This document shows, piece after piece, positions 20,303 to 29,080 of a DNA stretch of 64,000 bases; positions within the stretch are counted from its first letter, which is position 1; the number at the start of each line of letters is the position of its first letter. Position numbers and translations under genes: made by a program. The DNA is from Serratia proteamaculans (GTDB lineage Bacteria; Pseudomonadota; Gammaproteobacteria; Enterobacterales; Enterobacteriaceae): NCBI RefSeq assembly GCF_013337185.1, contig NZ_SWDE01000001.1, positions 1,736,001 to 1,800,000 on the forward strand, in the 5' to 3' direction. The notes beneath the pieces are model-generated. The model was not told where the DNA came from. It worked only from the letters and a program-made list of their open reading frames with translations, and did not search any database.

Positions 20303-20572
20303 TTGATTTCAGTTCCCGCAGGCTGAGTAGCCGGAACGAAACCGTGGTTTTCACCAGAATTCTAGCGCTAAACAAAGGCGATAGCCAACGCCCAATTTCG
20401 CTATATAATTGTGTATACAGCGTTTTTACGCGCTGCCAAATCTGGTAAACCATGATAAACACCCTTTACGCAGATGAATTGACCGGAATCACGCAAATCA
20501 CACTCTTTTTCGCGTTTTTACGCCAAATCCGCTACTTTATGCGGGCAGTTAAGCCCCTTTGTAAGGAAATTT
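20303..20572. promoter_or_regulatory. moaA-ybhK divergent promoter region
   Basis: This is non-coding. It contains the ModE-type palindrome (separate entry) on the moaA side and an AAGGAAA ribosome site before ybhK. A TTGACC at about 20477 could be part of a ybhK promoter, but I could not pair it with a convincing -10. Confidence 0.5.
20399..20422. promoter_or_regulatory. ModE-binding site (predicted) upstream of moaA
   Basis: CGCTATATA (20399-20407), a six-base spacer, then TATACAGCG (20414-20422): an inverted repeat with one mismatch, matching the known ModE pattern of TATATA-centred half sites. E. coli moaA is activated by ModE from such a site. Confidence 0.7.
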
Positions 20573-21490
20573 ATGCGTAATCGTACCCTGGCCGATCTCG
20601 ATCGGGTGGTGGCATTAGGTGGTGGCCATGGTCTTGGCCGCGTGATGTCTTCCCTGTCGTCTTTAGGATCCCGTTTAACCGGTATTGTCACCACCACCGA
20701 TAACGGCGGTTCCACTGGCCGTATTCGCCGCTCGGAAGGCGGCATTGCCTGGGGCGATACCCGTAACTGTCTGAATCAGTTGATCACCGAACCGAGCGTC
20801 GCCTCGGCGATGTTCGAGTACCGCTTTAGCGGCAATGGCGAACTCTCGGGGCATAACCTCGGTAATCTGATGCTGAAGGCGTTGGATCATCTCAGCGTGC
20901 GCCCACTGGAAGCGATCAATCTGGTACGCAGCTTGCTGAAGGTCGACGCGGCGCTGATCCCGATGTCTGAGCAGCCGGTGGATCTGATGGCGCACGACCA
21001 TGAAGGCAACCACGTCTATGGTGAAGTGAACGTCGATCAACTGACAGACATGCCGCAGGAACTGATGCTGTCACCGCGCGTCAACGCCACGCGAGAGGCA
21101 CTGGACGCCATCGCACAGGCCGATGTGATCCTGATTGGACCAGGCAGCTTCCTGACCAGCCTGATGCCGCTGCTGTTGCTCGATGACCTGACGCAGGCCT
21201 TGCGCCGCAGCAGCGCCAATATGATTTATATCGGCAATCTGGGGCGCGAGCTGAGCGTCGCGGCAGCCGCCTTGACGCTGAAGAACAAGCTGGAGCTGAT
21301 GGAAGAAAAAATTGGCCGCCAGATGATTGACGCGCTGATTGTTGGACCGGCGGTCGATGCCAGCGAAGTACAGGATCGGGTGGTGATTAAACAACCGCTG
21401 GAAGCGACGGATATTCCTTACCGTCATGACCGTCAGTTGCTGCGCCAGGCGCTGGATCAGGCATTGATCGAGCTGGGTGCCCGCGGCTAA
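20573..21490 (+). CDS. ybhK: Gluconeogenesis-factor family protein YbhK (YvcK/CofD-like)
   Basis: This 305-residue UPF0052/YvcK-CofD-fold protein is nearly colinear with E. coli YbhK ([44 protein letters not shown]). YvcK relatives bind UDP-sugars and influence carbon metabolism and the cell wall; YbhK itself is uncharacterised. An AAGGAAA site sits upstream of ATG 20573. It is convergent with the small DUF2132 gene, only 4 bp between stops. Confidence 0.93.
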   Translation: MRNRTLADLDRVVALGGGHGLGRVMSSLSSLGSRLTGIVTTTDNGGSTGRIRRSEGGIAWGDTRNCLNQLITEPSVASAMFEYRFSGNGELSGHNLGNLMLKALDHLSVRPLEAINLVRSLLKVDAALIPMSEQPVDLMAHDHEGNHVYGEVNVDQLTDMPQELMLSPRVNATREALDAIAQADVILIGPGSFLTSLMPLLLLDDLTQALRRSSANMIYIGNLGRELSVAAAALTLKNKLELMEEKIGRQMIDALIVGPAVDASEVQDRVVIKQPLEATDIPYRHDRQLLRQALDQALIELGARG

Positions 21491-21494
21491 GGCT

Positions 21495-21752
21495 TTACTG
21501 GCCGCCGCGCAACCATGGATTATCGCTGGCGGCCTTCTCAACCATATCGATATAAAGATCTTCCACCTGCTTGCGCGCCCACGGCGTGCGGCGCAGAAAC
21601 TTCAGACTGGATTTGATGCTGGGATCGCTGCTGAAGCAGTTGATGCGAATGCGTTCAGCCAGCCCTGACCAGCCGTAGTTCTCCACCAGTTTGTTCAAAA
21701 GTTGTTCCAGAGTGACGCCGTGCATCGGGTCTTTGGACTGGTGTTCGGTCAT
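21495..21752 (-). CDS. DUF2132/VF530-family small DNA-binding-like protein
   Basis: This 85-residue protein is of the VF530 (DUF2132) family (DPMHGVTLEQLLNKLVENYGW, then FSSDPSIKSSLKFLRRTPWARKQVEDLY). The family fold resembles a small DNA-binding domain, but the function is unknown. I use ATG 21752; the open frame extends to 21863 into the uvrB end, but that part lacks family similarity. It may be expressed by read-through from uvrB, whose stop is 107 bp upstream. Confidence 0.8.
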   Translation of the reverse strand: MTEHQSKDPMHGVTLEQLLNKLVENYGWSGLAERIRINCFSSDPSIKSSLKFLRRTPWARKQVEDLYIDMVEKAASDNPWLRGGQ

Positions 21753-21859
21753 GGTCTGCGGCTCGTAGTAGTCAATTGGCCGCACACCATAATCAGCTTT
21801 GGCGGAGGCGACAAGGATTTTATGTTTGGCAGGGGCGCCCTCAGCAGCGCCCCAAGCGG

Positions 21860-23872
21860 TCACGAAATAGCGATAAACTGCTCACGCAGCTGGTGGATTT
21901 CATCACGCAAGCCCGCCGCCAACTCGAACTCCAGGTTCTGTGCGTGGGTATACATCTGCGCTTCCAGCTCGCGGATTTTTTGATCCAGGGCTTTTGGCGT
22001 GAGGTTTTGGTATTGCCCCGCGTTTTCCGCCGCCTTGCCCTTCCCTCGGCCCTTGCCGCGATTGCCCGGTTTGCCCAACTGCAGAACATCGGAAACTTTC
22101 TTGTTCAGGCCCTGCGGCACAATGCCATTTTCTTCGTTGAACGCCTGCTGTTTGGCGCGACGACGTTCGGTCTCGCTAATCGCCCTGGCCATAGAGTCGG
22201 TAATTCTGTCACCGTAGAGGATCGCTTTACCGTTGAGGTTACGCGCCGCACGGCCAATGGTCTGGATTAACGAACGTTCGGAACGCAGGAAGCCTTCTTT
22301 ATCCGCGTCCAGGATCGCCACCAGAGACACCTCAGGCATGTCCAGCCCCTCACGCAACAGGTTGATACCCACCAGCACGTCAAACTCGCCCAGGCGCAGG
22401 TCACGAATGATTTCGACCCGTTCCACGGTATCGATGTCCGAGTGCAGATAGCGTACCCGCTCGCCGTGCTCTTCAAGATATTCGGTCAGGTCTTCCGCCA
22501 TGCGTTTGGTCAGGGTAGTGACCAGTACGCGTTCGTTGATTGCCACACGCTTGCGAATTTCAGACAGCAGGTCATCCACCTGGGTGGTCACCGGCCTGAC
22601 TTCTATTAGTGGATCCAGCAAGCCGGTTGGGCGCACCACCTGATCGATAATATCGTCGCCGGACTTCTCCAGCTCATATTTGCCCGGCGTGGCAGACACA
22701 TAAATGGTCTGCGGCGCCAAGGCTTCGAACTCTTCAAAACGCATCGGGCGGTTGTCCAGCGCCGACGGCAGGCGGAAACCGTATTCCACCAGCGTCTCTT
22801 TACGCGAACGGTCGCCCTTGTACATAGCGCCGATTTGCGGAATGGTGACGTGGGATTCATCGACCACCAGCAGGCCATCCGCCGGTAAATAATCAAACAG
22901 CGTCGGCGGTGGCTCGCCCTCTTTACGTCCGGACAGGTAGCGCGAGTAGTTTTCAATACCGGAGCAGTAGCCCAGTTCGTTCATCATCTCCAGATCAAAC
23001 TGCGTTCGCTGCGTCAGGCGCTGTTCTTCCAGCAGCTTGTTATTGGCCAACAGCACCTTGCGCCGTTCGGCCAGATCCACTTTGATCTCCTCCATCGCCT
23101 GCAGGATCCGCTCACGCGGCGTCACGTAGTGCGACTTCGGATAAATGGTGAAGCGTTGCACCACCTGCTCGATCTGGCCGGTTAAAGGATCAAACAGCGA
23201 AAGCCGCTCGACCTCCTCATCAAACAGTTCAATACGCAGCGCCAGTTCGTCCGACTCAGCCGGGAAGACGTCGATCACCTCGCCACGCACGCGGAAGGTC
23301 GCGCGCTGGAATGCCTGATCGTTACGGGCATATTGCAGCTCCGCCAAACGGCGCAGGATCGCACGCTGATCGATGATCATGCCCTTGGTCAGGTGCAGCA
23401 TCATCTTCAGATACAGATCAGGATCGCCCAGACCGTAGATCGCCGAAACCGATGCCACCACGATCACATCGCGGCGCTCCAGCAATGCCTTAGTCGCGGA
23501 AAGACGCATCTGCTCGATGTGTTCGTTCACCGCGGCGTCTTTTTCGATAAAGGTGTCGGAGCTGGGTACGTAGGCTTCCGGCTGGTAGTAGTCGTAGTAA
23601 GAAACAAAATACTCGACCGCATTCTCGGGAAAGAACTCTTTCATCTCGCCATACAGCTGCGCCGCCAGCGTTTTGTTAGGTGCCAGCACCATGGTGGGCC
23701 GGTTGAGATCGGCTATCACATTGGCGACGGTAAATGTCTTGCCCGAACCGGTAACGCCGAGCAGCGTCTGGTGTGCCAGGCCGTCTTCCAGGCCCTCTTC
23801 CAGCTTGCTGATGGCCTGCGGCTGATCGCCGGCAGGCTTGAATTCGGAATGCAGTTTGAAAACTTTACTCAT
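21860..23872 (-). CDS. uvrB: Excinuclease ABC subunit B
   Basis: This 670-residue UvrB is the damage-verifying helicase of nucleotide excision repair. Walker A is GVTGSGKT (residues 39-46), followed by the tyrosine-rich beta-hairpin ([13 protein letters not shown]), DESHVT motif, helicase domain 2 (TIGRAARN), and the C-terminal UVR motif ([27 protein letters not shown]) that contacts UvrC. Upstream lies a LexA-type box, so SOS control as in E. coli is expected. Confidence 0.97.
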   Translation of the reverse strand: MSKVFKLHSEFKPAGDQPQAISKLEEGLEDGLAHQTLLGVTGSGKTFTVANVIADLNRPTMVLAPNKTLAAQLYGEMKEFFPENAVEYFVSYYDYYQPEAYVPSSDTFIEKDAAVNEHIEQMRLSATKALLERRDVIVVASVSAIYGLGDPDLYLKMMLHLTKGMIIDQRAILRRLAELQYARNDQAFQRATFRVRGEVIDVFPAESDELALRIELFDEEVERLSLFDPLTGQIEQVVQRFTIYPKSHYVTPRERILQAMEEIKVDLAERRKVLLANNKLLEEQRLTQRTQFDLEMMNELGYCSGIENYSRYLSGRKEGEPPPTLFDYLPADGLLVVDESHVTIPQIGAMYKGDRSRKETLVEYGFRLPSALDNRPMRFEEFEALAPQTIYVSATPGKYELEKSGDDIIDQVVRPTGLLDPLIEVRPVTTQVDDLLSEIRKRVAINERVLVTTLTKRMAEDLTEYLEEHGERVRYLHSDIDTVERVEIIRDLRLGEFDVLVGINLLREGLDMPEVSLVAILDADKEGFLRSERSLIQTIGRAARNLNGKAILYGDRITDSMARAISETERRRAKQQAFNEENGIVPQGLNKKVSDVLQLGKPGNRGKGRGKGKAAENAGQYQNLTPKALDQKIRELEAQMYTHAQNLEFELAAGLRDEIHQLREQFIAIS

Positions 23873-23982
23873 GGACTCGGCTACCCTGTGGAGATGTGCG
23901 CGCTCAGGCGGCCATGGAGCTAATGCTCGATGAATGGCCTCTAATTATGGAAAGCCCCGGCGATTTTTGCCAGTGCCCATGA

Positions 23983-24002
23983 TACTGGATATAAAACCAG
24001 CT
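23983..24002 (-). promoter_or_regulatory. LexA (SOS) box of uvrB
   Basis: On the minus strand it reads CTGG-TTTTATAT-CCAG, a symmetric relative of the LexA consensus CTGT-N8-ACAG. The right half is identical to the E. coli uvrB box (ATCCAGTA). It lies 111 bp before the uvrB start. Confidence 0.7.
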
Positions 24003-24291
24003 TCAAGCGATTCGTCGTTTTAGCGTGCGTCAAATCAGGCTAAATGCACCGTCGGGGTTACAGCCGCGTGACATTTTTATTGTCAATAACAGATTTATCC
24101 CCAAAATCCGTCACGAATTAACTTATTGATAGCACTGCGGCCAAAAATCATACATAGAGACTTCATCAATACATTAGCCGCTTGATTTTAGTTAATTTAT
24201 TGATAAGTAATGATTTTATAAAAAAGACGAGATTGCGGACAAAGCGAACACAACCCGCGTCCGCTCTCGCTTTAAACCGGTTTTCTAAATC

Positions 24292-24326
24292 TAATGCACA
24301 AGGTTATCCACAGGAATAGTGGATAA
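24292..24326. other. DARS1-like DnaA-box cluster (DnaA reactivating sequence)
   Basis: There are three DnaA boxes in 35 bp: TAATGCACA at 24292-24300 (one mismatch), TTATCCACA at 24304-24312 (perfect consensus), and TTATCCACT on the opposite strand at 24318-24326. Two in tandem and one inverted is the DARS core layout, and E. coli DARS1 lies in the uvrB-bioD intergenic region, the same neighbourhood as here. DARS sites promote ADP-ATP exchange on DnaA. A weaker box-like TTATCCCCA is at 24095. Confidence 0.75.
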
Positions 24327-24685
24327 CTCTCACCGTCCCGCCCCGGCTGGGAGTTGCAGAAAGAACGCTTTTTGCCGTTTCTGTCCGCCAAGAGGGCTTT
24401 TTTAGTTATTTTTTCACAATAATATCGCTTTGGTTATGCCGATTAATGCTAAAAAACACCATTGCCAAAAACGGATTTATCTCATTGTTGCCATCACCTG
24501 ATGCATCTTGCTACAACCGACGAAATAGTTTGCACCATAAGCATTCTTCGCAGCACTGGAAGAGTGCAAAAATCGTCCGCGTTAACTTTCCCCGCTATTT
24601 TCACTTGCTCCGCCACGCCTGCCCTGGCGCGCAAAACCGTTAACAAGGCAATAACAATCCTATTTTTAGCGGTTTTATAAAGTTG

Positions 24686-24711
24686 GCCCAAGGGTTGCAT
24701 TACCCTTGGGC
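24686..24711. repeat. Strong hairpin GCCCAAGGGT-N6-ACCCTTGGGC
   Basis: Perfect 10-bp arms with a 6-base loop lie 300 bp before the UrtE-like gene. No T-run follows on the plus strand; on the minus strand a CAACTTT follows. It could be a terminator end of a lost gene or an attenuator; function unknown. Confidence 0.4.
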
Positions 24712-25010
24712 GGCAAAAGTACGGTCGGGATAAATATCCGGGCAGTAACGGCGGAATGATCCGCTGTCATTTAGCGGCCAAACGGGAGTAAAACAACCGT
24801 CCTTTACTTGATAAAGACTAAAGAGCGCAGACAAGCCGACAATAACAGCGATTTTTGGCTATGTATCACATGTTTTACCCGAATTTAAACTACCTGGTAA
24901 AAGGCAGTCATTCAGCATTTCATTCTGGACATTAAAACACTCGGGAAAGAAACCGCTACTGCGAAAACGGTAGCAAGGAGTGGAATACAATTCTTTGAGG
25001 AGAATGCCGG

Positions 25011-25721
25011 ATGTTGAGTTTAAGGTCAGTGAATCAGTTTTACGGACAAACCCATACTCTGTGGGACATCAATCTGGAGCTACCACGCGGCCAGTGTACG
25101 GTGCTCATCGGTCGTAACGGCGTAGGCAAGACCACGCTGGTGAACTGCATCATGGGCCATTTGCCGGTGGTCAGTGGCAGCATGACCTGGCAGTTGGCGG
25201 ATGAACCGCCACAAAACCTGCTGCAACAACCAGTGGAAACCCGTACAGCGCTGGGGATCAGCTATGTGCCGCAAGGGCGGCAAATCTTTTCGCAGCTCAG
25301 CGTAGAGGAAAACCTGCAGGTAGCGCTGATGGCCGGCCGCGATAAAAACCGCCGTATCCCGCCTTTGATTTACCACCTGTTCCCCAACCTGCGAGAAATG
25401 CGCAGCCGCAGAGCCGGCGACTTGTGCAACGGGGAACAACAACAACTGGCGATTGGTCGCGCCCTGGTGCTGGAGCCAGAATTACTGATCCTCGATGAAC
25501 CCACCAGCGGTGTGCAGCCAACGATCGCCGCCGATATCGGCAACGTGATCCGCAAGCTTAACCGCGAGCTGGGTATGACCATCCTGCTGGTGGAGCACAA
25601 GCTGCCGTTTGTCCGCCGGGTAGCGGACCGTTTCTGTCTGATGGACCAGGGGCGCAGCGTCGCAGATGGCACGCTGGAACAGTTGGACGAGGAGTTGATT
25701 AATGCCTATCTGGCAGTTTGA
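25011..25721 (+). CDS. Orphan UrtE/LivF-like ABC transporter ATP-binding protein
   Basis: This 236-residue ATPase is of the branched-chain amino acid/urea (LivF/UrtE) group. Walker A GRNGVGKT is at 34-41, Q-loop Gln88, Walker B LLILDEP at 158-164, and switch His196. The signature is degenerate: LCNGEQQQ (from 138) in place of LSGGQQQ, losing the Ser and first Gly that touch ATP. No permease or binding-protein gene is adjacent. A GAGGAG ribosome site precedes ATG 25011. It is most similar by pattern to UrtE, but urea transport cannot be claimed. It looks like an acquired or orphaned subunit. Confidence 0.75.
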   Translation: MLSLRSVNQFYGQTHTLWDINLELPRGQCTVLIGRNGVGKTTLVNCIMGHLPVVSGSMTWQLADEPPQNLLQQPVETRTALGISYVPQGRQIFSQLSVEENLQVALMAGRDKNRRIPPLIYHLFPNLREMRSRRAGDLCNGEQQQLAIGRALVLEPELLILDEPTSGVQPTIAADIGNVIRKLNRELGMTILLVEHKLPFVRRVADRFCLMDQGRSVADGTLEQLDEELINAYLAV

Positions 25722-25727
25722 TTGGCA

Positions 25728-25749
25728 GGGGTGCGCAATATTGCACCCC
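25728..25749. terminator. Hairpin after the UrtE-like gene
   Basis: Arms GGGGTGC / GCACCCC around GCAATATT, 7 bases after the stop codon. No T-run follows, so termination is uncertain, but its position at the gene end suggests an mRNA 3' end. Confidence 0.4.
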
Positions 25750-25911
25750 GCTCTCATGGCTTATCCCAGACTAACGCCTGCAGAACTGCACCACTCATTT
25801 CGCCTTGTGTTGTATCAGCGAAGACCGAACTCCGTTTGTTGGAAATGACCAGACACTCCCTCCATATTCAACGGGTTTTCACAACCGTTAACTTGAACTG
25901 AGGGATAGACC

Positions 25912-27582
25912 ATGGCCGATAACGATGCAAAATTTATCCAATATAGCGACCTGAACGGGAAGGTCTGGACTTTGCAAGATCGTCTTGATGTTGAGGGGAT
26001 TTACGTAAAGTCTCGCGATGAGCTGATCAAGGCTCAAACCTTTATTACGGGCACATTAAAAAGACCGACAATTGTAAAATTCACCGCGCCGTTTGAGGTG
26101 TGGACGGCTCCCAAGACCGATATCGATGTCGGCTACGTTTATATTGACGGCAACGGTGTAAATATCACCACCAATATCCCCAACGGGACTGAAAACGACC
26201 ACAACTACTTCCTGCGCTGCTATGCAACCCCTCTCGCGTTGGATAACGGGATCCCCATTCGCCCTGCACCAATCTTAAAGAACTTTACCGTCAAAGGGAT
26301 TGGGGCAACTCAGTCTGAAGTACCCGGTCAAAAGACAGCATATAACTTTATCGATGGGATAGTGTTCCAATCACCGGAAAGCCTGTTGGGAAATTTTTCC
26401 GTTAATAACGTCTATATTTCCGGTTTTTATTACGGCATGTATTTTGGCACCAACGCGTACATTGGGCATCACTATGGCTGTGAGATCGTCCGTTGCTATG
26501 AGTGCGTCCATATGCCAGCCGCTAAAACCACTAATGTGCTACCATCACAAACTGGTGATAAAGATCCCACCGATCATAACTTTGGGGAAGGGATCAACTT
26601 CTTCGGTGGCACTCTTGGCAACTCTCAGGGGTTGGCTATCGGTAATAAGAACCAAAATGGCGCATTTCGTTTCTTCGGCACATCAATAGATTACGCGGGG
26701 GCGATTGTAAATGTAGAAGCTGGAAGCGTTGAGTTGCACGGCTGCCATATTGAGTTCGGTAATAGTAATAGCCCACTTTCTGATTCCCCCTTCCGCTGTA
26801 GCGCCAACCAGAATGCGTCATTACTTATTCAGGGTGGGGAGATCATTACGCTGCAAACCACTCTGGCCCAAGACTACTGTTTTTACGCCGAGGCGGGCAG
26901 CAGCGGAATTATCGTAGACAACGTTAAGTTCTATGGGGTGCGAACAGCGACCGGCCGTTATTTTGGCGGTACCGGCGACTTTGTGATTAAAAACAGTCGG
27001 CTCGATGGCGGCGGTGGCGGCAAGGGCATTCAGACCTTGACCACCGCCAATAATAACAAGCTCAAAGACGGTAATTTCTCATTTACCACCAAACCGTTTG
27101 GCTGGGAGGTTTCCGGTGGCAACGTTAGCAGTCCCTTTATCTCTGACGTCATTACCCTGGCTATTGAGGCCGGCGCAGGCGTTAACGGCAGCAATGCCCT
27201 AAAAGTGACCAAGCTGGGAAATACCAACTCCAGCGCCGGTTTACGACTGGTGGTTCCGGTATCGCAATATGAACAGTTGGGCGCCTGTTTTACCCTGAAA
27301 GCACTCAATGGCGGCACCGGCAATTTATTTGCCACACTCAGTTATGCCTGTATTCAGGAGACCGAAAGCAACGGCGTATCAATCGTCGCCAAGTCAGATG
27401 TGGCCGCCTGGGATGGCACTCTCAATGCCAGTGATTATGCCGAGTTTAAGGAATACCGTTTTAACGCCAACCGACGAAAAGTGCCGGTTTGGGCAACCCA
27501 TGTCATCTTGTCTTTCAATTTGTATGCCTTAGCGAAAAACGGGGTGCTTTACTTAGATAATGCATGCATCACCGCCATGTAA
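25912..27582 (+). CDS. Tailspike-like right-handed beta-helix protein, function unknown
   Basis: The protein is 556 residues with no signal peptide and no membrane segment. After about 90 N-terminal residues (with YVKSRDELIKAQ) the middle, about 95-370, has the short repeating hydrophobic/Asn/Gly rungs of a parallel beta-helix as in pectate-lyase and phage tailspike proteins (VNNVYISGFYYGMYFG, VEAGSVELHGCHIEFG, GIIVDNVKFYGV). A glycine-rich hinge (DGGGGGKG) leads to a C-terminal beta-rich domain, about 385-556, resembling a carbohydrate-binding jelly roll. Codon use is less GC-rich than the neighbours. Polysaccharide binding or cleavage is inferred. A GAGGGATAGACC ribosome site precedes ATG. 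No phage genes adjoin it. Confidence 0.65.
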   Translation: MADNDAKFIQYSDLNGKVWTLQDRLDVEGIYVKSRDELIKAQTFITGTLKRPTIVKFTAPFEVWTAPKTDIDVGYVYIDGNGVNITTNIPNGTENDHNYFLRCYATPLALDNGIPIRPAPILKNFTVKGIGATQSEVPGQKTAYNFIDGIVFQSPESLLGNFSVNNVYISGFYYGMYFGTNAYIGHHYGCEIVRCYECVHMPAAKTTNVLPSQTGDKDPTDHNFGEGINFFGGTLGNSQGLAIGNKNQNGAFRFFGTSIDYAGAIVNVEAGSVELHGCHIEFGNSNSPLSDSPFRCSANQNASLLIQGGEIITLQTTLAQDYCFYAEAGSSGIIVDNVKFYGVRTATGRYFGGTGDFVIKNSRLDGGGGGKGIQTLTTANNNKLKDGNFSFTTKPFGWEVSGGNVSSPFISDVITLAIEAGAGVNGSNALKVTKLGNTNSSAGLRLVVPVSQYEQLGACFTLKALNGGTGNLFATLSYACIQETESNGVSIVAKSDVAAWDGTLNASDYAEFKEYRFNANRRKVPVWATHVILSFNLYALAKNGVLYLDNACITAM

Positions 27583-27601
27583 AACGGCAGGTCGGTTTTT
27601 C

Positions 27602-27628
27602 TCCGTCCACGGTGGATCCGTGGACGGA
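27602..27628. repeat. Perfect inverted repeat after the beta-helix gene
   Basis: Arms TCCGTCCACGG / CCGTGGACGGA, 11 bp each, with a 5-base loop TGGAT, lie between the convergent beta-helix gene and bioD. No U-tail follows on either strand, so a factor-independent terminator is not assured. Confidence 0.5.
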
Positions 27629-27639
27629 AGGCTTAACCC

Positions 27640-28320
27640 TCAATGAGGTAAAACGCTCAAATCCAGGTAATGCCCCAAAGCCTGCCGTTCGGGTTCGGCC
27701 AGATGGGGGATTTCACCGAGCAACGGCGCAGGCAACATACGGCGCAGCGTGGCCAGATATTCCTGATGGCGACGGCCCGGAGGGCTGACGTCATTGGCGA
27801 TCCAACCGACCAGCGACAACCCTGCCTGTTTGATAGCCTGTGCGGTCAGCAGCGCATGGTTAATGCAACCCAGCTTGATGCCCACCACCAAAATCACCGG
27901 CAGTTGCTCCTGCTGCACCCAATCGGCAAAGGTATGTTGCTCAGAAAGCGGCGTAAACCAGCCCCCGGCGCCTTCGACCAGCAGCCAGTCGGCTTTCTGT
28001 TCCAGATGGCGTAACCCGGCGGAAAGCTGGGCCAGTTCGATCGGCCGCCCTTCATCGGCGCTGACAATATGCGGTGAAGTCGGTTCGGCGAAAACGTAAG
28101 GGTTTACTTCCTGGTAACTTAGCGCAACCGCACTGTTAGCCTGCAACGCCAGCGCATCGCCGTTACGCAAGCCTTCGGCGGTCATCTCGCTGCCGGAAGC
28201 CACCGGTTTATAACCCACAGTACGGTAGCCTGCCAGATTGGCGGCCTGCAACAAGGCACTGCTGGCCACGGTTTTGCCCACTTCGGTATCGGTGCCGGTG
28301 ACAAACCAACGCTTAATCAC
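27640..28320 (-). CDS. bioD: Dethiobiotin synthetase
   Basis: This 226-residue BioD forms the ureido ring of dethiobiotin from DAPA, CO2 and ATP. The P-loop is GTDTEVGKT at residues 9-17, followed by YKPVASG and the VEGAGGWF loop. It ends the bioBFCD operon and overlaps bioC by 8 bases. Downstream it meets the beta-helix gene convergently. Confidence 0.96.
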   Translation of the reverse strand: MIKRWFVTGTDTEVGKTVASSALLQAANLAGYRTVGYKPVASGSEMTAEGLRNGDALALQANSAVALSYQEVNPYVFAEPTSPHIVSADEGRPIELAQLSAGLRHLEQKADWLLVEGAGGWFTPLSEQHTFADWVQQEQLPVILVVGIKLGCINHALLTAQAIKQAGLSLVGWIANDVSPPGRRHQEYLATLRRMLPAPLLGEIPHLAEPERQALGHYLDLSVLPH

Positions 28321-29080
28321 GATAAATCACTCCATAAACCAAATGATAACTGAGCGGAAACTGCCCGCGCCGGCGGGGGTAAGCCGCCTGCAAGGCCGCA
28401 AGCCGTCGGCGCGACAGCAGCCCGGCATCACGCCCCTGGTGCAAATGGGTCGCCCCGATCCCCTTGAGCGATCGCATCAGCGCCATCACATCCGGATAAT
28501 TCAGGGTTTGCCACTCCACTTCCAACTGATGACGGTAGTCGGCGCAGGCGGCGCTAATCTGAGCCAGCGGCAGAAAATCATTCACATGGCGTTCGCCGTC
28601 CACCTGCTGCCAGGCATCGCCCAGTTCGCCCAGCGATCCTTGTGCCAACGTAGAAAACAGGATCACACCGCCGGGCCGGGTGACCCGATATAGCTCCGAC
28701 AGCGCTCGCGGCAGGTCGCTGCACCATTGCACCACCAGGCTGCTGAAGCAGATATCCACGGCGGCGTCGGGCAAGGGCACATTCTCAATATCCCCCAGCA
28801 GATAATGATCCGCCGCCTGCTGCTGACGGGCAAATGCCAGCATGCCCGGCGCCAGATCCAGTGCAGTAACCTGTTTGCCGAGTTCACGCCAGCGGCGGCT
28901 AAAGTGACCGGTACCACAACCCGCATCCAGCAGTTGCGCGCCCGGGTGCTCCAGCCCGATCCCCAGCAAGCGCTCACCAACATCACGCTGCAGTACCGCC
29001 GCCGCATCATAACTGCCTGCGGCACGGCTGAAGGCCGAGGCTACCGCCTGCTTATTGACTGATTCAAACGCTGACGTCAT
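28313..29080 (-). CDS. bioC: Malonyl-ACP O-methyltransferase
   Basis: This 255-residue SAM-dependent methyltransferase caps malonyl-ACP to start pimelate synthesis. Motif I is [12 protein letters not shown], followed by ALDLAPGML and the [19 protein letters not shown] strand. It overlaps bioF by 17 bases and bioD by 8, as in other enteric bio operons. Confidence 0.95.
   Translation of the reverse strand: MTSAFESVNKQAVASAFSRAAGSYDAAAVLQRDVGERLLGIGLEHPGAQLLDAGCGTGHFSRRWRELGKQVTALDLAPGMLAFARQQQAADHYLLGDIENVPLPDAAVDICFSSLVVQWCSDLPRALSELYRVTRPGGVILFSTLAQGSLGELGDAWQQVDGERHVNDFLPLAQISAACADYRHQLEVEWQTLNYPDVMALMRSLKGIGATHLHQGRDAGLLSRRRLAALQAAYPRRRGQFPLSYHLVYGVIYRD

Larger units (their letters stand above)
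23873..25010. other. 1.1-kb intergenic region upstream of uvrB
   Basis: No convincing gene is present. The region holds the uvrB LexA-type box, the DARS1-like DnaA-box cluster and a strong hairpin (all listed separately), and near its right end a GCTAC...GTAGC stem in the leader of the next gene. It is A/T-richer than neighbouring genes around 24100-24250 and 24410-24470. The remaining parts show nothing I can assign. Confidence 0.6.

Noticed and set aside
24446-24700. Short overlapping frames in the intergenic region after the DARS1-like site
   Set aside because: They overlap on both strands, lack a ribosome site and show no recognisable protein pattern.
25870-25889. AACGG...CCGTT hairpin before the beta-helix gene as a regulatory element
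   Set aside because: The arms are only five bases and such stems arise by chance; no further support.
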